A DNA stretch of 64,000 bases from Desulfovibrio desulfuricans (lineage in GTDB: Bacteria; Desulfobacterota; Desulfovibrionia; Desulfovibrionales; Desulfovibrionaceae). Position 1 is the first letter of the stretch. Each line of letters begins with the position of its first letter. Made by a program: the position numbers and the translations under genes. The DNA is taken from NCBI RefSeq assembly GCF_024460775.1, contig NZ_JANFYZ010000005.1, positions 124,001 to 188,000 of the forward strand. The letters are read 5' to 3'. Shown in pieces: positions 8,833 to 17,009 of the stretch. Below the pieces are notes generated by a model that searched no databases, was not told the origin of the DNA, and worked only from the letters and a program-made list of their open reading frames with translations.

Positions 8833-9801
8833 ATGAAAATAGCCATTCTTGACGGTGCGGTGCTCAATCCCGGCGATGTGGATTGGGGTCCGATCGCATC
8901 CCTTGGCGATGTGTCCATTTATGAAACCACGCCCACCGAAGCGGTTGCAGAGCGCACCAAGGGGGCAGACGTGGTGCTTGTCAACAAAACTCCGTTGACT
9001 GGCGCAAATCTTGAGCAACTGGACAGCAATGTCCGCATGGTTGGCGTTCTCGCCACCGGCTATAATATTGTAGACGTTGATGCGCTGGCCGCCCGCAATG
9101 TTCCTGTGTGCAACGTTGTTGCTTACGGCGTGAGCGATGTGGCACAGCATGCAATGGCGCTCTTGCTTGAGCTGTGCCGCCATACAAGCCTGCATTCCGA
9201 GAGCGTCAAAAACGGCGACTGGCTCAAGTCAAAAAGCTGGTGCTACTGGAAGATCCCGCCTCTGTGCCTCGAAGGTCTGACCATGGGCCTCATTGGCTTT
9301 GGCTCCATAGGCCGCCGCATGGGTGAACTGGCCCACGCTTTTGGCATGAGCGTACTCGCCTACTGCCGCACCCCCAAGGATCCGCCGTCCTACGGCCCCT
9401 TTGCCTTTGCCACGCTTGAGCACCTGCTTTGCGCATCAGACGTGGTTTCCCTGCACTGCCCTTTGACCAAGGAAACACGCAATATCATCAATGCCAAAAC
9501 GTTATCGTCCATGCGCAAGGGGGCTATTCTGCTGAATACCTCGCGTGGGCCGCTGGTGGATGAAGCCGCTGCTGCCGAAGCCCTGAAATCCGGGCATCTG
9601 CGGGGCCTTGGCACTGACGTGCTTGCGCAGGAACCTCCGCAGGACGACAACCCCCTATTTTCAGCGCCCAATACGCTGATTACGCCGCACATTGCCTGGG
9701 CTACCACACGTGCGCGGCAAAACATCATTGACCTCATGGCGGAGAACATCCGGCGCTGGCATGCAGGAACCCCCGTCAATGTGGTGAATGGGGTAAAATA
9801 A
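8833..9801 (+). CDS. D-2-hydroxyacid dehydrogenase (glycerate dehydrogenase-like)
   Basis: This 322-residue NAD(P)-dependent oxidoreductase interconverts 2-hydroxyacids and 2-oxoacids, most like the hydroxypyruvate reductase/glycerate dehydrogenase branch. The nucleotide-binding motif is GLIGFGSIGRRMGELAHAFG (residues about 155-175). Catalytic Arg is in NTSRGPLVDE, Glu in DVLAQEPP and His in LITPHIAW, completing the R-E-H triad. The start at 8833 gives the usual N-terminus MKIAILDG; a longer frame from 8782 has no support. The amidohydrolase gene follows after 9 bases, so the two are likely co-transcribed. The exact substrate is not deducible. Confidence 0.88.
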   Translation: MKIAILDGAVLNPGDVDWGPIASLGDVSIYETTPTEAVAERTKGADVVLVNKTPLTGANLEQLDSNVRMVGVLATGYNIVDVDALAARNVPVCNVVAYGVSDVAQHAMALLLELCRHTSLHSESVKNGDWLKSKSWCYWKIPPLCLEGLTMGLIGFGSIGRRMGELAHAFGMSVLAYCRTPKDPPSYGPFAFATLEHLLCASDVVSLHCPLTKETRNIINAKTLSSMRKGAILLNTSRGPLVDEAAAAEALKSGHLRGLGTDVLAQEPPQDDNPLFSAPNTLITPHIAWATTRARQNIIDLMAENIRRWHAGTPVNVVNGVK

Positions 9802-9810
9802 GCGTCAATC

Positions 9811-10644
9811 ATGTACATCGACATACACACCCACGCCTTTCATCCCAAGATAGCGCACAAGGCAGTGGATCACCTGAATGATTTTTATAGCGTCAACTGC
9901 GCGGGCGATGGCACCATCGCCCACCTGCTGGAGCGCGAACGTAAGGCCGAAATGGAAAAGTGCGTGGTTTTGTGCGCTGCCACAGCACCGGCCCAGGTTA
10001 TTCCTGCAAACAACTATGCCATCACCTTGCAAAAAGAGCACGAGGACAGGGTCATCGCCTTTGGTACGGTGCATCCGGGCTATGAAGACTGGGAGTCCGA
10101 GCTTAAGCGCATCAAGGCCGCCGGCATTCGGGGCATCAAGCTGCACCCGGATTTTCAGAGCTTCTGGCTGGACGACCCTCGCCTTCTGCCCATTTTTGAA
10201 GCGGCGCAAAAAGACTTTGTGTTTGAAATTCACATTGGCGACAAAACAACGCCCGCCCAAAACCCCTCCTGCCCCTACAAACTGGCGGCCATTTTGCGCC
10301 AGTTCCCCGGCATGCGGGTGATTGCGGCGCATTTTGGCGGCTACCGCATGTGGGCGCATGCGCTTGATGCACTTGCTGGCAACAGGTTTGAAAACCTTTG
10401 GTTTGACACCTCAAGCACAACGCCCTTTGCTACCCCGCTGCTTGCCAAAAAACTTCTTGGGGCATTTCCGCGAGAACGTATTCTCTTTGGCACAGATTGG
10501 CCGCTGTACGACCCAGTGGAAGAGCGCCAACGCCTGCAACGCCTTGCCAGCCTCACGGATGCGGAGATGGAAACCATCATGAGCAACGCCACGTCCCTGC
10601 TGGGCGACAGTGCTACGCAGGCGAAAAGCCAGCACAGCCATTGA
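9811..10644 (+). CDS. Amidohydrolase-2 family metal-dependent hydrolase
   Basis: This 277-residue TIM-barrel protein belongs to the amidohydrolase-related family that includes decarboxylases of aromatic or keto acids and lactonases. It shows the N-terminal metal motif IHTHAF, then GIKLHPDFQ, a histidine in FEIHIGDK, another in VIAAHFGGY, and the terminal aspartate in ILFGTDWPLYD. These are the expected metal and catalytic positions. The substrate is unknown. Its tight linkage to the 2-hydroxyacid dehydrogenase suggests a shared small-acid pathway. The His/Gln-rich C-terminal tail (AKSQHSH) is probably disordered. Confidence 0.85.
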   Translation: MYIDIHTHAFHPKIAHKAVDHLNDFYSVNCAGDGTIAHLLERERKAEMEKCVVLCAATAPAQVIPANNYAITLQKEHEDRVIAFGTVHPGYEDWESELKRIKAAGIRGIKLHPDFQSFWLDDPRLLPIFEAAQKDFVFEIHIGDKTTPAQNPSCPYKLAAILRQFPGMRVIAAHFGGYRMWAHALDALAGNRFENLWFDTSSTTPFATPLLAKKLLGAFPRERILFGTDWPLYDPVEERQRLQRLASLTDAEMETIMSNATSLLGDSATQAKSQHSH

Positions 10645-10675
10645 CAGCCGACCCTCTTTGCGGGTAAGTGTCTTG

Positions 10676-10760
10676 CCAAGCCGGACGGCGGCAGCACTGC
10701 CAACCCCGTCAGGTCCGAAAGGAAGCAGCGGCAACAGACGTTGCCGGGTGTCCGGCCCAC
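10676..10760 (+). ncRNA. ffs: Signal recognition particle RNA (small bacterial 4.5S type)
   Basis: The universally conserved SRP core is present: CAGGTCCGAAAGGAAGCAGC with symmetric and asymmetric loop elements, about 10709-10729. It is flanked by arms that pair, GCCGGAC (10680-10686) with GTCCGGC (10750-10756), and GGCA with TGCC further in. The length of about 85 nt fits the short form that binds Ffh domain M. A strong terminator follows directly. The ends are approximate. Confidence 0.93.
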
Positions 10761-10794
10761 AAAAAACCGCAACGGTAGCCCGTTGCGGTTTTTT
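10761..10794. terminator. Bidirectional terminator between SRP RNA and the GntR-family gene
   Basis: A perfect stem AACCGCAACGG/CCGTTGCGGTT with loop TAGC is flanked by six A on the left and six T on the right. It can therefore end both the SRP RNA (+) and the GntR-family gene (-). Confidence 0.92.
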
Positions 10795-10906
10795 GCGTCC
10801 TTGCGAACTCACGCCAGCCACCGGCCCCGCAAAATGGAATTGCCGCCGCACCCAGAGAGCACAGCGGCAGTTCCGGTTCTGCTGCAATATACGGGCAGAA
10901 GCCGTA

Positions 10907-11695
10907 CTAGTTCTGATCTTTCGCTGGCTCGTCCTCATCAACCATCACATCCACCTGATAAATACCGCGCATTTCGTCCAGGTGGGTGCGCATGGCCTTT
11001 TCCGCCAGGTCAGGATCACGCTTTTTAAGCGCTTCGTACACGCCTACGTGAGCGCGGTATGACCGTTCGCTCTGCTTGCGTACCTGCAAGGAGGCGTATA
11101 GAGGCGTGATCAGCCATCCGGCAAAGCCTTCGGCCAACAGACCGAGAAAGTTGTTGCCCATGCACTCCACAAGATAGCGGTGAAAATCAATATCCGCTTC
11201 GGCAAAAGCGCGTATTTCCGATGCATCCAGCAATCTGCGCTGGTTTTGCAGCAGCTCATCCAGGTGGGTCAACTGTTCATCAGTTATTTCAAGGGCCATG
11301 CGGCGCACCACGGCGGTTTCAAAAAAGAGCCGCAGATCGTGCAGTTGACGCCAGCCGTCAGGCGAACTGGAGTAAATCTCCAGTGTAGCCCTCATTTCGC
11401 GCAGCAGGGGCTTGAGCGTCAGGCGGCACACGCGGGCGCGCATGCCGGGTGATACCTCAATGAGGCCCATGCGCGCCAGACCGGAAAGCGCCTCGCGCAC
11501 AGCAGGTCGGCCCACGCCGAACTCGTCCATCAATTCGCGCTCTGAGGGCAGCTTTTGCCCAACCTGATAAACGCCACTCTGAATGTCATCCAGCAGGCAG
11601 CTCAGCACCTCGGTGTGCACTCTGGGCCGCTGGATACTGCGCTTTCTTCCGGCCTGTGCCTCGGCATCCATATTTTTCGAATTTTCGGTATTCAT
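10907..11695 (-). CDS. GntR-family (FadR/FCD type) transcriptional regulator
   Basis: This 262-residue regulator has an N-terminal winged helix (about residues 25-95: KLPSERELMDEFGVGRPAVREALSGLARMGLIEV). A C-terminal all-helical FCD ligand-binding domain (about 105-250) carries conserved acidic and His positions (LRLFFETAVVRRMAL, DIDFHRYLVECMGN, HVGVYEALKKRD). This type senses small organic acids such as lactate, pyruvate or malate. It diverges from the malic enzyme gene, its likely target. The start at 11695 is chosen by domain fit; an AAGGAG lies 14 bases upstream, rather far, so a start up to 11752 cannot be excluded. Confidence 0.85.
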   Translation of the reverse strand: MNTENSKNMDAEAQAGRKRSIQRPRVHTEVLSCLLDDIQSGVYQVGQKLPSERELMDEFGVGRPAVREALSGLARMGLIEVSPGMRARVCRLTLKPLLREMRATLEIYSSSPDGWRQLHDLRLFFETAVVRRMALEITDEQLTHLDELLQNQRRLLDASEIRAFAEADIDFHRYLVECMGNNFLGLLAEGFAGWLITPLYASLQVRKQSERSYRAHVGVYEALKKRDPDLAEKAMRTHLDEMRGIYQVDVMVDEDEPAKDQN

Positions 11696-11834
11696 GGCGA
11701 AATTCGTTTCTCCTTGAGGTCTGCGGTACATCGCATCTTTTTGAAAAAACAAGAAGTTGTATGCATCAAAAAAGCAGTAATCCCATAAACCTTTACAAAA
11801 TTTTCATAAGATATTTCCTTACCCCATGAATTTC

Positions 11835-11848
11835 TGTATACTTATACA
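11835..11848. promoter_or_regulatory. Candidate GntR operator in the gntR/malic enzyme divergent region
   Basis: In the 327-bp intergenic gap is the perfect palindrome TGTATACTTATACA (arms TGTATA/TATACA, 2-base centre). A related element, TTGTATGCATCAA, lies at 11757-11769. Both are compatible with the short AT-rich dyads bound by FadR-type GntR regulators. TATACT inside the first dyad could also be the -10 of the malic enzyme promoter, so binding there would repress. This is inference from pattern only. Confidence 0.4.
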
Positions 11849-12022
11849 AGAAGGCCGACACAAAATGCTGCGGCTGGCCGGTTACTTCCGGCGATTGCCC
11901 GCAATGCCACATTGTTGCTGGCCCAAAAACTTTTTTGCGAGCATGTTCAACTGAGGCTGCCCCGCGCCGACAGGCGCACTTTTTACACTGTCACGGCAGA
12001 CAAACAGATGAAGGAGCAAGTG

Positions 12023-13279
12023 ATGTCACGTATCAAGAACCTGCGGGAAGAAGCCCTGGCCATGCACAAGGAATATCAGGGGAAAATAGAGGTTCGGGTC
12101 AAAGCCCCTGTGCGCGATAACGACGACCTCACCCTGGCCTACTCGCCCGGCGTTGCCGAGCCTTGCATGGAAATTCATAAAGATTCCGCAATGCTTGATG
12201 TTTATACAAACCACTCCAACTTTGTCTGCGTTGTTTCCAACGGCACTGCCGTGCTGGGCCTTGGAAGCATCGGCGCTGCCGCAGCCATGCCCGTTATGGA
12301 AGGCAAATCCCTGCTGTTCAAAACCTTTGGCGATGTGGACGCCTTCCCCATCTGCGTAGACACCAAGGACACCGGCAAGATCGTGGAGCTGGTTGAACTG
12401 ATGGCCCCGACCTTTGGCGGCGTGAACCTTGAAGACATCAAGGCCCCTGAATGCTTTGTTATTGAAGACACCCTGAAAAAGAACGGCATCTTCAAAGGCC
12501 CCATTTTCCATGACGACCAGCACGGCACCGCTGTTGTTACTCTAGCCGGTCTTATCAACGCTCTGAAAATTGTTGGCAAAAAACTTGATGAAGTGACCGT
12601 TGTCACCAGCGGCGCTGGCGCTGCGGGTATTGCCATCATCAAGCTGCTCATGGCCGTGGGACTCAAAAACGTCATCATGTGCGATTCCAAGGGCGCTATC
12701 TGGCAGGGCCGCCCCGAAGGCATGAATCCCTACAAGGATGAAATCGCCAAGCACACCAATCCCAACAAGATCAAGGGCGGCCTGGCCGAGGCCATTAAGG
12801 GCGCTGATGTCTTTATTGGCGTTTCCGCGCCCAATTCCCTGAACGAAGACATGATCCGCAGCATGGCCAAGGATCCCATTGTTTTTGCCCAGGCAAACCC
12901 CATCCCCGAAATATGGCCCCTGCAGCGCGCCTTTGACGGCGGCGCAAAAGTGGTGGCAACGGGCCGCTCCGACTGCCCCAACCAGATCAACAACGTGCTG
13001 GCCTTCCCCGGCATCTTCCGGGGCGCCATTGACGTGCGCGCCACCGACATCAACGATGCCATGAAGATCGCCGCCGCCAAGGCCCTTGCCGAACTCGTCA
13101 AACCTGAAGAGCTCAGCCCCGGCATGATCATTCCTTCGACCCTGAACCCGGACGTGGCTCCTCTGGTAGCAGCCGCCACAGCCAAGGCCGCCATGGAAAG
13201 CGGCATTGCCCGCGTCCACATGAATCCTGCCGATGTGGCAGAAAACCTCAGAAAGCGTCTCGCCAAGCGCCGGGGGTAA
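12023..13279 (+). CDS. Malic enzyme (short bacterial form)
   Basis: This 418-residue oxidative decarboxylase converts malate to pyruvate and CO2 with NAD(P). The N-terminal malic domain carries LAYSPGVAEPC, the catalytic Lys region (LLFKTFGDVDAFP) and metal ligands in IEDTLKKN and FHDDQHGTA. The NAD-binding domain has VVTSGAGAAGIA, a GxGxxG-type loop, followed by FAQANPIPEI. This is the compact type without a phosphotransacetylase extension. The start at 12023 is preceded by AAGGAG at 8-9 bases. It feeds pyruvate metabolism in an organism that typically grows on C4 and C3 acids. Regulation by the divergent GntR protein is inferred. Confidence 0.93.
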   Translation: MSRIKNLREEALAMHKEYQGKIEVRVKAPVRDNDDLTLAYSPGVAEPCMEIHKDSAMLDVYTNHSNFVCVVSNGTAVLGLGSIGAAAAMPVMEGKSLLFKTFGDVDAFPICVDTKDTGKIVELVELMAPTFGGVNLEDIKAPECFVIEDTLKKNGIFKGPIFHDDQHGTAVVTLAGLINALKIVGKKLDEVTVVTSGAGAAGIAIIKLLMAVGLKNVIMCDSKGAIWQGRPEGMNPYKDEIAKHTNPNKIKGGLAEAIKGADVFIGVSAPNSLNEDMIRSMAKDPIVFAQANPIPEIWPLQRAFDGGAKVVATGRSDCPNQINNVLAFPGIFRGAIDVRATDINDAMKIAAAKALAELVKPEELSPGMIIPSTLNPDVAPLVAAATAKAAMESGIARVHMNPADVAENLRKRLAKRRG

Positions 13280-13318
13280 AACTTCTGGTCGCTGGCTTTT
13301 TGGTCATCACTATTCGGG

Positions 13319-13346
13319 GGTCGCGCATGCAGCGCGGCCCTTTTTT
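13319..13346 (+). terminator. Terminator after malic enzyme
   Basis: An 8-bp stem (GGTCGCGC with GCGCGGCC, one G-T pair) with loop ATGCA is followed by six T, 40 bases past the stop. Confidence 0.8.
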
Positions 13347-13709
13347 CTGCCAGATGTAACGGGATCAAAATCCAGCGTCACGCAAATATTAACCACGGTC
13401 AGATTTCAACCTTAGCCAACAAAACACTCAGAAATAATACCGCCTGTTTGATCACTCGTTCTGTCGATAATACAGCATTTTAAGAAGTGATACCACGCAA
13501 TATGCCTGTGGGCAATTACCTGCTGTGAGCCTTTGCATGTCAAAACCGTTCAGTCTATTGACTGGTTGCTCAACCTATAAAAAAATATCATTTCTGTAAA
13601 GACCCCTGACGCAAATTTGCAACTGGTCTGGCATATTCGCCCTGTTTTGCCCAACATACCATCGCGGTATTTAAATAGTTTTTTTACTCAGCAAGACATG
13701 AAAAAAAAT
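13347..13709. other. Non-coding gap between malic enzyme and the two-component operon
   Basis: About 360 AT-rich bases lie between two convergent terminators. I see no RNA gene, repeat array or credible coding frame. A frame at 13617-13871 (+) is discounted because it reads through the opposing terminator. Confidence 0.55.
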
Positions 13710-13742
13710 AAAAAAGGCGCCCTCAGCCGAAGCCAGGACGCC
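13710..13742 (-). terminator. Terminator of the sigma-54 response regulator operon
   Basis: Read leftwards, a stem of about 12 bp with one bulge (GGCGTCCT arm with AGGGCGCC arm, apical TTCG tetraloop) is followed by a T-rich run. It lies about 125 bases after the response regulator stop. Confidence 0.8.
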
Positions 13743-13867
13743 CTGTTTTCCATATCTATGGAGGGGCTGAAACACAGACAGCATGTCTGCGAAAATTGTG
13801 TGTTGGCTGTAATTCCCAAAGCAATGCAGGCAAAAATGCTTGCCCCCTGCCCTGCCCCAAAAACTAA

Positions 13868-15247
13868 TTAATGGCCGGTGATGCCATATTTTTTGAGCTT
13901 GTATTGCAGCAGGCTTTTTGAAATTCCAAGATATTCTGCTGCCTTGACCTGCACAAGCTCCGCCCTCACCAGGGCACGGCGGATAAGCGCGGCTTCAATC
14001 TTTTCAAGCGTATCAGCCAGATCAAGTTGTACGGGCAGCAGGTCCACCGCGCTTTTGAACTGCGATTCTTCATCGCGGATCTCGGCGGGCAGATTGTCCA
14101 CGTCAATGACATTGCCCGGCACCAGCACAAGGCAGCTTTCCACCACGTTTTCAAGCTGGCGGATGTTGCCCGGCCACTCGTAGCCCGTGAGGTAGTTCAG
14201 CGCTTCCGTGCTGAAGGTCTTGGGCGGCATGGAATTGTCTGTGCAGACCTTTTCCACAAAGTGCGCCACAAGCAGGGGGATGTCTTCCCTGCGCTCGCGC
14301 AGGGGCGGCAGGGGAACCTGCACAACGTTAAGGCGGTAGTAGAGGTCATCGCGGAATGCCCCCTTCTCCACCAGCGCGGCAAGATCCTTGTTGGTGGCCG
14401 CCACCACGCGAATATCCACCTCAATTTCCTCGCCGCCGCCCACGCGTTCAAAACGCCGCTCCTGCAGGACGCGCAACAGTTTGACCTGAAGGTCAGGCGT
14501 GAGTTCCGCAATTTCATCCAGAAACAGCGTTCCGCTGTCCGCCTGCTCAAAGCGCCCGCGCCGCATGGCGACAGCACCGGTAAATGATCCCTTCTCATGC
14601 CCGAAAAGTTCGCTCTCAAGCACGCCGGGGTTCAGGGCCATGCAGTTCACCGACACAAAGGGCTTGTCTTTGCGGGGGCTGGTATAGTGGATGGCGCGGG
14701 CCACCAGCTCCTTGCCCGTACCGGATTCACCGGTAATGAGCACCGTGGAGCGGCTGGGCGCAGCGCGCTCAACCATCAGCAAAACGTCCCGTATGGCCCT
14801 GCTGCGGCCCACAATCTTGTGGACGCCGTAGCGGTCTTCCATAACTTCCTGCAACAACCGGTACTGGCGGTGCGCCCGTGAAAGTTCCACGGCATTGTGG
14901 ATGGAAAGCAGCAGTTCGTCGTTGGAAAAAGGTTTGGTGATGTAGTCAAATGCGCCGTAGCGCATGACCTCAACAGCGCTTTCAATGGAGCCGAAGGCCG
15001 TCATGATAAGCACCGGAATGTACGGCCAGTTTTTTTTAACCCGCTCAAGCACTTCTCGCCCTGTGACCTTGGGCATTTTCATGTCGGTCACAATAACGTC
15101 CACTTCGCTTTCGTCCAGAAATGCCAGAGCGGTTTCGGGGTCGCTGATGGCCGTGACGGCATAGCCCTCGTCTTCAAGCAGGGTTTGCAACACCAGCAGA
15201 TAGTTTTTTTCGTCGTCGATGATGAGAAGATGCGCTTTTTCGCTCAT
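13868..15247 (-). CDS. NtrC/ZraR-type sigma-54 response regulator
   Basis: This 459-residue activator has a receiver domain (residues 5-118, DD at 11-12, phospho-acceptor Asp55 in VTDMKMPK, Lys near 104). The AAA+ sigma-54 interaction domain (about 143-375) carries Walker A GESGTGKE, an intact GSFTGA loop, Walker B GTLFLDEI and GNIRQLENV. A Fis-type HTH lies at the C-terminus (about 425-455, AAEYLGISKSLLQYKLKKYG). It starts 8 bases after the histidine kinase stop, with which it forms a two-component system. The stimulus cannot be read from the sequence. Confidence 0.94.
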   Translation of the reverse strand: MSEKAHLLIIDDEKNYLLVLQTLLEDEGYAVTAISDPETALAFLDESEVDVIVTDMKMPKVTGREVLERVKKNWPYIPVLIMTAFGSIESAVEVMRYGAFDYITKPFSNDELLLSIHNAVELSRAHRQYRLLQEVMEDRYGVHKIVGRSRAIRDVLLMVERAAPSRSTVLITGESGTGKELVARAIHYTSPRKDKPFVSVNCMALNPGVLESELFGHEKGSFTGAVAMRRGRFEQADSGTLFLDEIAELTPDLQVKLLRVLQERRFERVGGGEEIEVDIRVVAATNKDLAALVEKGAFRDDLYYRLNVVQVPLPPLRERREDIPLLVAHFVEKVCTDNSMPPKTFSTEALNYLTGYEWPGNIRQLENVVESCLVLVPGNVIDVDNLPAEIRDEESQFKSAVDLLPVQLDLADTLEKIEAALIRRALVRAELVQVKAAEYLGISKSLLQYKLKKYGITGH

Positions 15248-15255
15248 TATGTATC

Positions 15256-16746
15256 CTATGCGCCAGTTTGGGCTCTGGGCAACAGAACCCTTACCAGCGC
15301 CCCGCCCTCGGGGCCGTTTTCAAGCTTGATGACACCGCCGTGGCTTGAGATGATCGACTGCACAATGGGCAAACCAAGCCCTGTGCCGCCGTCCTTGGTA
15401 GTAAAAAATGGATCCAGCAGGTTGGGTAGCGTAGCGGGGTCAAAACCGGGGCCAGAATCAAGAAATTCAATGCAAACGTGGCCGTTGTCGTCAATGCGCC
15501 CATTTATGCGCACAACGCCCGGCCCATCCATCGCCTGCTGGCCGTTTACAAGGATATTGTAAAAAGCCCGGTACAGCAAATCCTTGTCGCCGGGTGTAAA
15601 AAGCCCACTCTCGCACTGCCGCTCAAGCGCCACGCCGCAGCGCCCCATCTCGCCTTCAAGAAAGGCCAGAACCTGATCCAGCACCACATTCACGTCCACA
15701 ACGTCCTGCTTGGGCTGGCGGGGACGGGCGTAGTCCAGAAAGTCGTTGACTGTCTGCGAAAGGCGAACAGCCTCGTCATAAATCGCCCCAAGAATGCGGC
15801 GGGTGCTGGCGTCGGCCTTGTCTGTACGGCGTTGCAGCAACTCGGCGCTGGAACGGATGATACCCAGCGGATTGCGAATTTCGTGCGCGATACTGGCCAC
15901 CACTCTGCCCATGCTCACCAGCCGTTCGTTACTGTGCAACTGGTTTTCAAGAAGCCTGTTCTTGTACATGCGCGCCGCCAGCACCCGCTCCGACCTGTGG
16001 ATCAGCATGAGCAGCAGGCCAAACATGATCACCGACGAAAGCAGGCACATGACAACAATGATGCCCTGAAACGTGAGCACCTGCTCATAGTCGCCCGTAA
16101 TGTCCTGCGTGAGCTCCAGCGCGCCCATGATGGGCGCTTCCTCCCCTGGGTGCAGGGGTTCGCCGCGCAGGGGGTAGAGAATGCGCAGCACAAACGAGCC
16201 TTCCTGCAACGGCACTCGGAAAGGAGCCTGCCAGCCCGGCATGGTCGAGATGATTTCCGACCTCGGCGCTCCGCCTCCCAGAATGTCGTCCAGATATGGC
16301 GGGGATAACCCGGCGCGGCCCAGATCTTCCTTCTTGGTGGAATACGCCACCAGACGCGAAAAATCATAAATGCGCAGCCGCTCGACCGGCAAGCCGTGGA
16401 TGACGGACTTCACCACCTGATCCAGCCTGTCATATTGTTCTGGCTGACGCAGGGCGATACGCCCGTAGCCCAGCAAGGTGGGCAAGGCGAATCGGCGGAA
16501 TATCTGGCTATTGAGGTTTTCCACAAGCTGCTGGGCAAAGTTCTCCTGCCGCGTAAGCAGAGTCTCTCGCGCAGAGTTGGAAATAAAGAAAGAAAGCCCC
16601 AGGCTGGTCAGCAAAATGACCACCAGCGAGAGCCAGGATAATGTGCGGGCGTAACTTGGCAGCGCGCTATCCGTGTCTACAGCCTGGGCGCAGGCATCCT
16701 CGCACTGGCGGATGCAGGCTTCGTTACGCTGCTTTTTTCTGAACAT
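15256..16746 (-). CDS. Membrane sensor histidine kinase, partner of the sigma-54 regulator
   Basis: This 496-residue kinase has two TM helices (about residues 32-54, LSLVVILLTSLGLSFFI; and about 210-235, GIIVVMCLLSSVIMFGLLLM). They bracket a periplasmic sensor of about 150 residues. The cytoplasmic part has the H-box SIAHEIRNPLG (His288), then the ATP-binding HATPase domain with N-box NILVNGQQAM, G1 DSGPGFDP and G2 GGTGLGLPIV. The start is ATG 16746, with AAAGG about 10 bases upstream; the longer frame to 16953 is Arg-rich and looks non-coding. ZraS/AtoS-like organisation is inferred. Confidence 0.92.
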   Translation of the reverse strand: MFRKKQRNEACIRQCEDACAQAVDTDSALPSYARTLSWLSLVVILLTSLGLSFFISNSARETLLTRQENFAQQLVENLNSQIFRRFALPTLLGYGRIALRQPEQYDRLDQVVKSVIHGLPVERLRIYDFSRLVAYSTKKEDLGRAGLSPPYLDDILGGGAPRSEIISTMPGWQAPFRVPLQEGSFVLRILYPLRGEPLHPGEEAPIMGALELTQDITGDYEQVLTFQGIIVVMCLLSSVIMFGLLLMLIHRSERVLAARMYKNRLLENQLHSNERLVSMGRVVASIAHEIRNPLGIIRSSAELLQRRTDKADASTRRILGAIYDEAVRLSQTVNDFLDYARPRQPKQDVVDVNVVLDQVLAFLEGEMGRCGVALERQCESGLFTPGDKDLLYRAFYNILVNGQQAMDGPGVVRINGRIDDNGHVCIEFLDSGPGFDPATLPNLLDPFFTTKDGGTGLGLPIVQSIISSHGGVIKLENGPEGGALVRVLLPRAQTGA

Positions 16747-17009
16747 GACAATGCCTTTGCGCGCGCGGCGGCTCCGGGCGGCGCGGCACTTCTGCCACCA
16801 CCGCCGGGGCGCAGGGAAAACGACCGCTGCGCCCCGCCGCAAAGCCGCCGCTACGCGACAGGTTATAAAAACCCCAGGCATATCCGAAAGCCGTCGCCTG
16901 ACGGCCACCGCCATTCCTGAAGCACATTTCGGCACACAGGCAAAGGGTTGCAACCAGCGCGGGATACCGTTTTTTTGCCTTTGGCAACGGCCCCGCGCCG
17001 TTCACTTGC

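Noticed and set aside
13617..13871. 84-codon plus-strand frame between malic enzyme and the response regulator
   Set aside because: It reads through the opposing terminator at 13710-13742 and has no ribosome-binding site.
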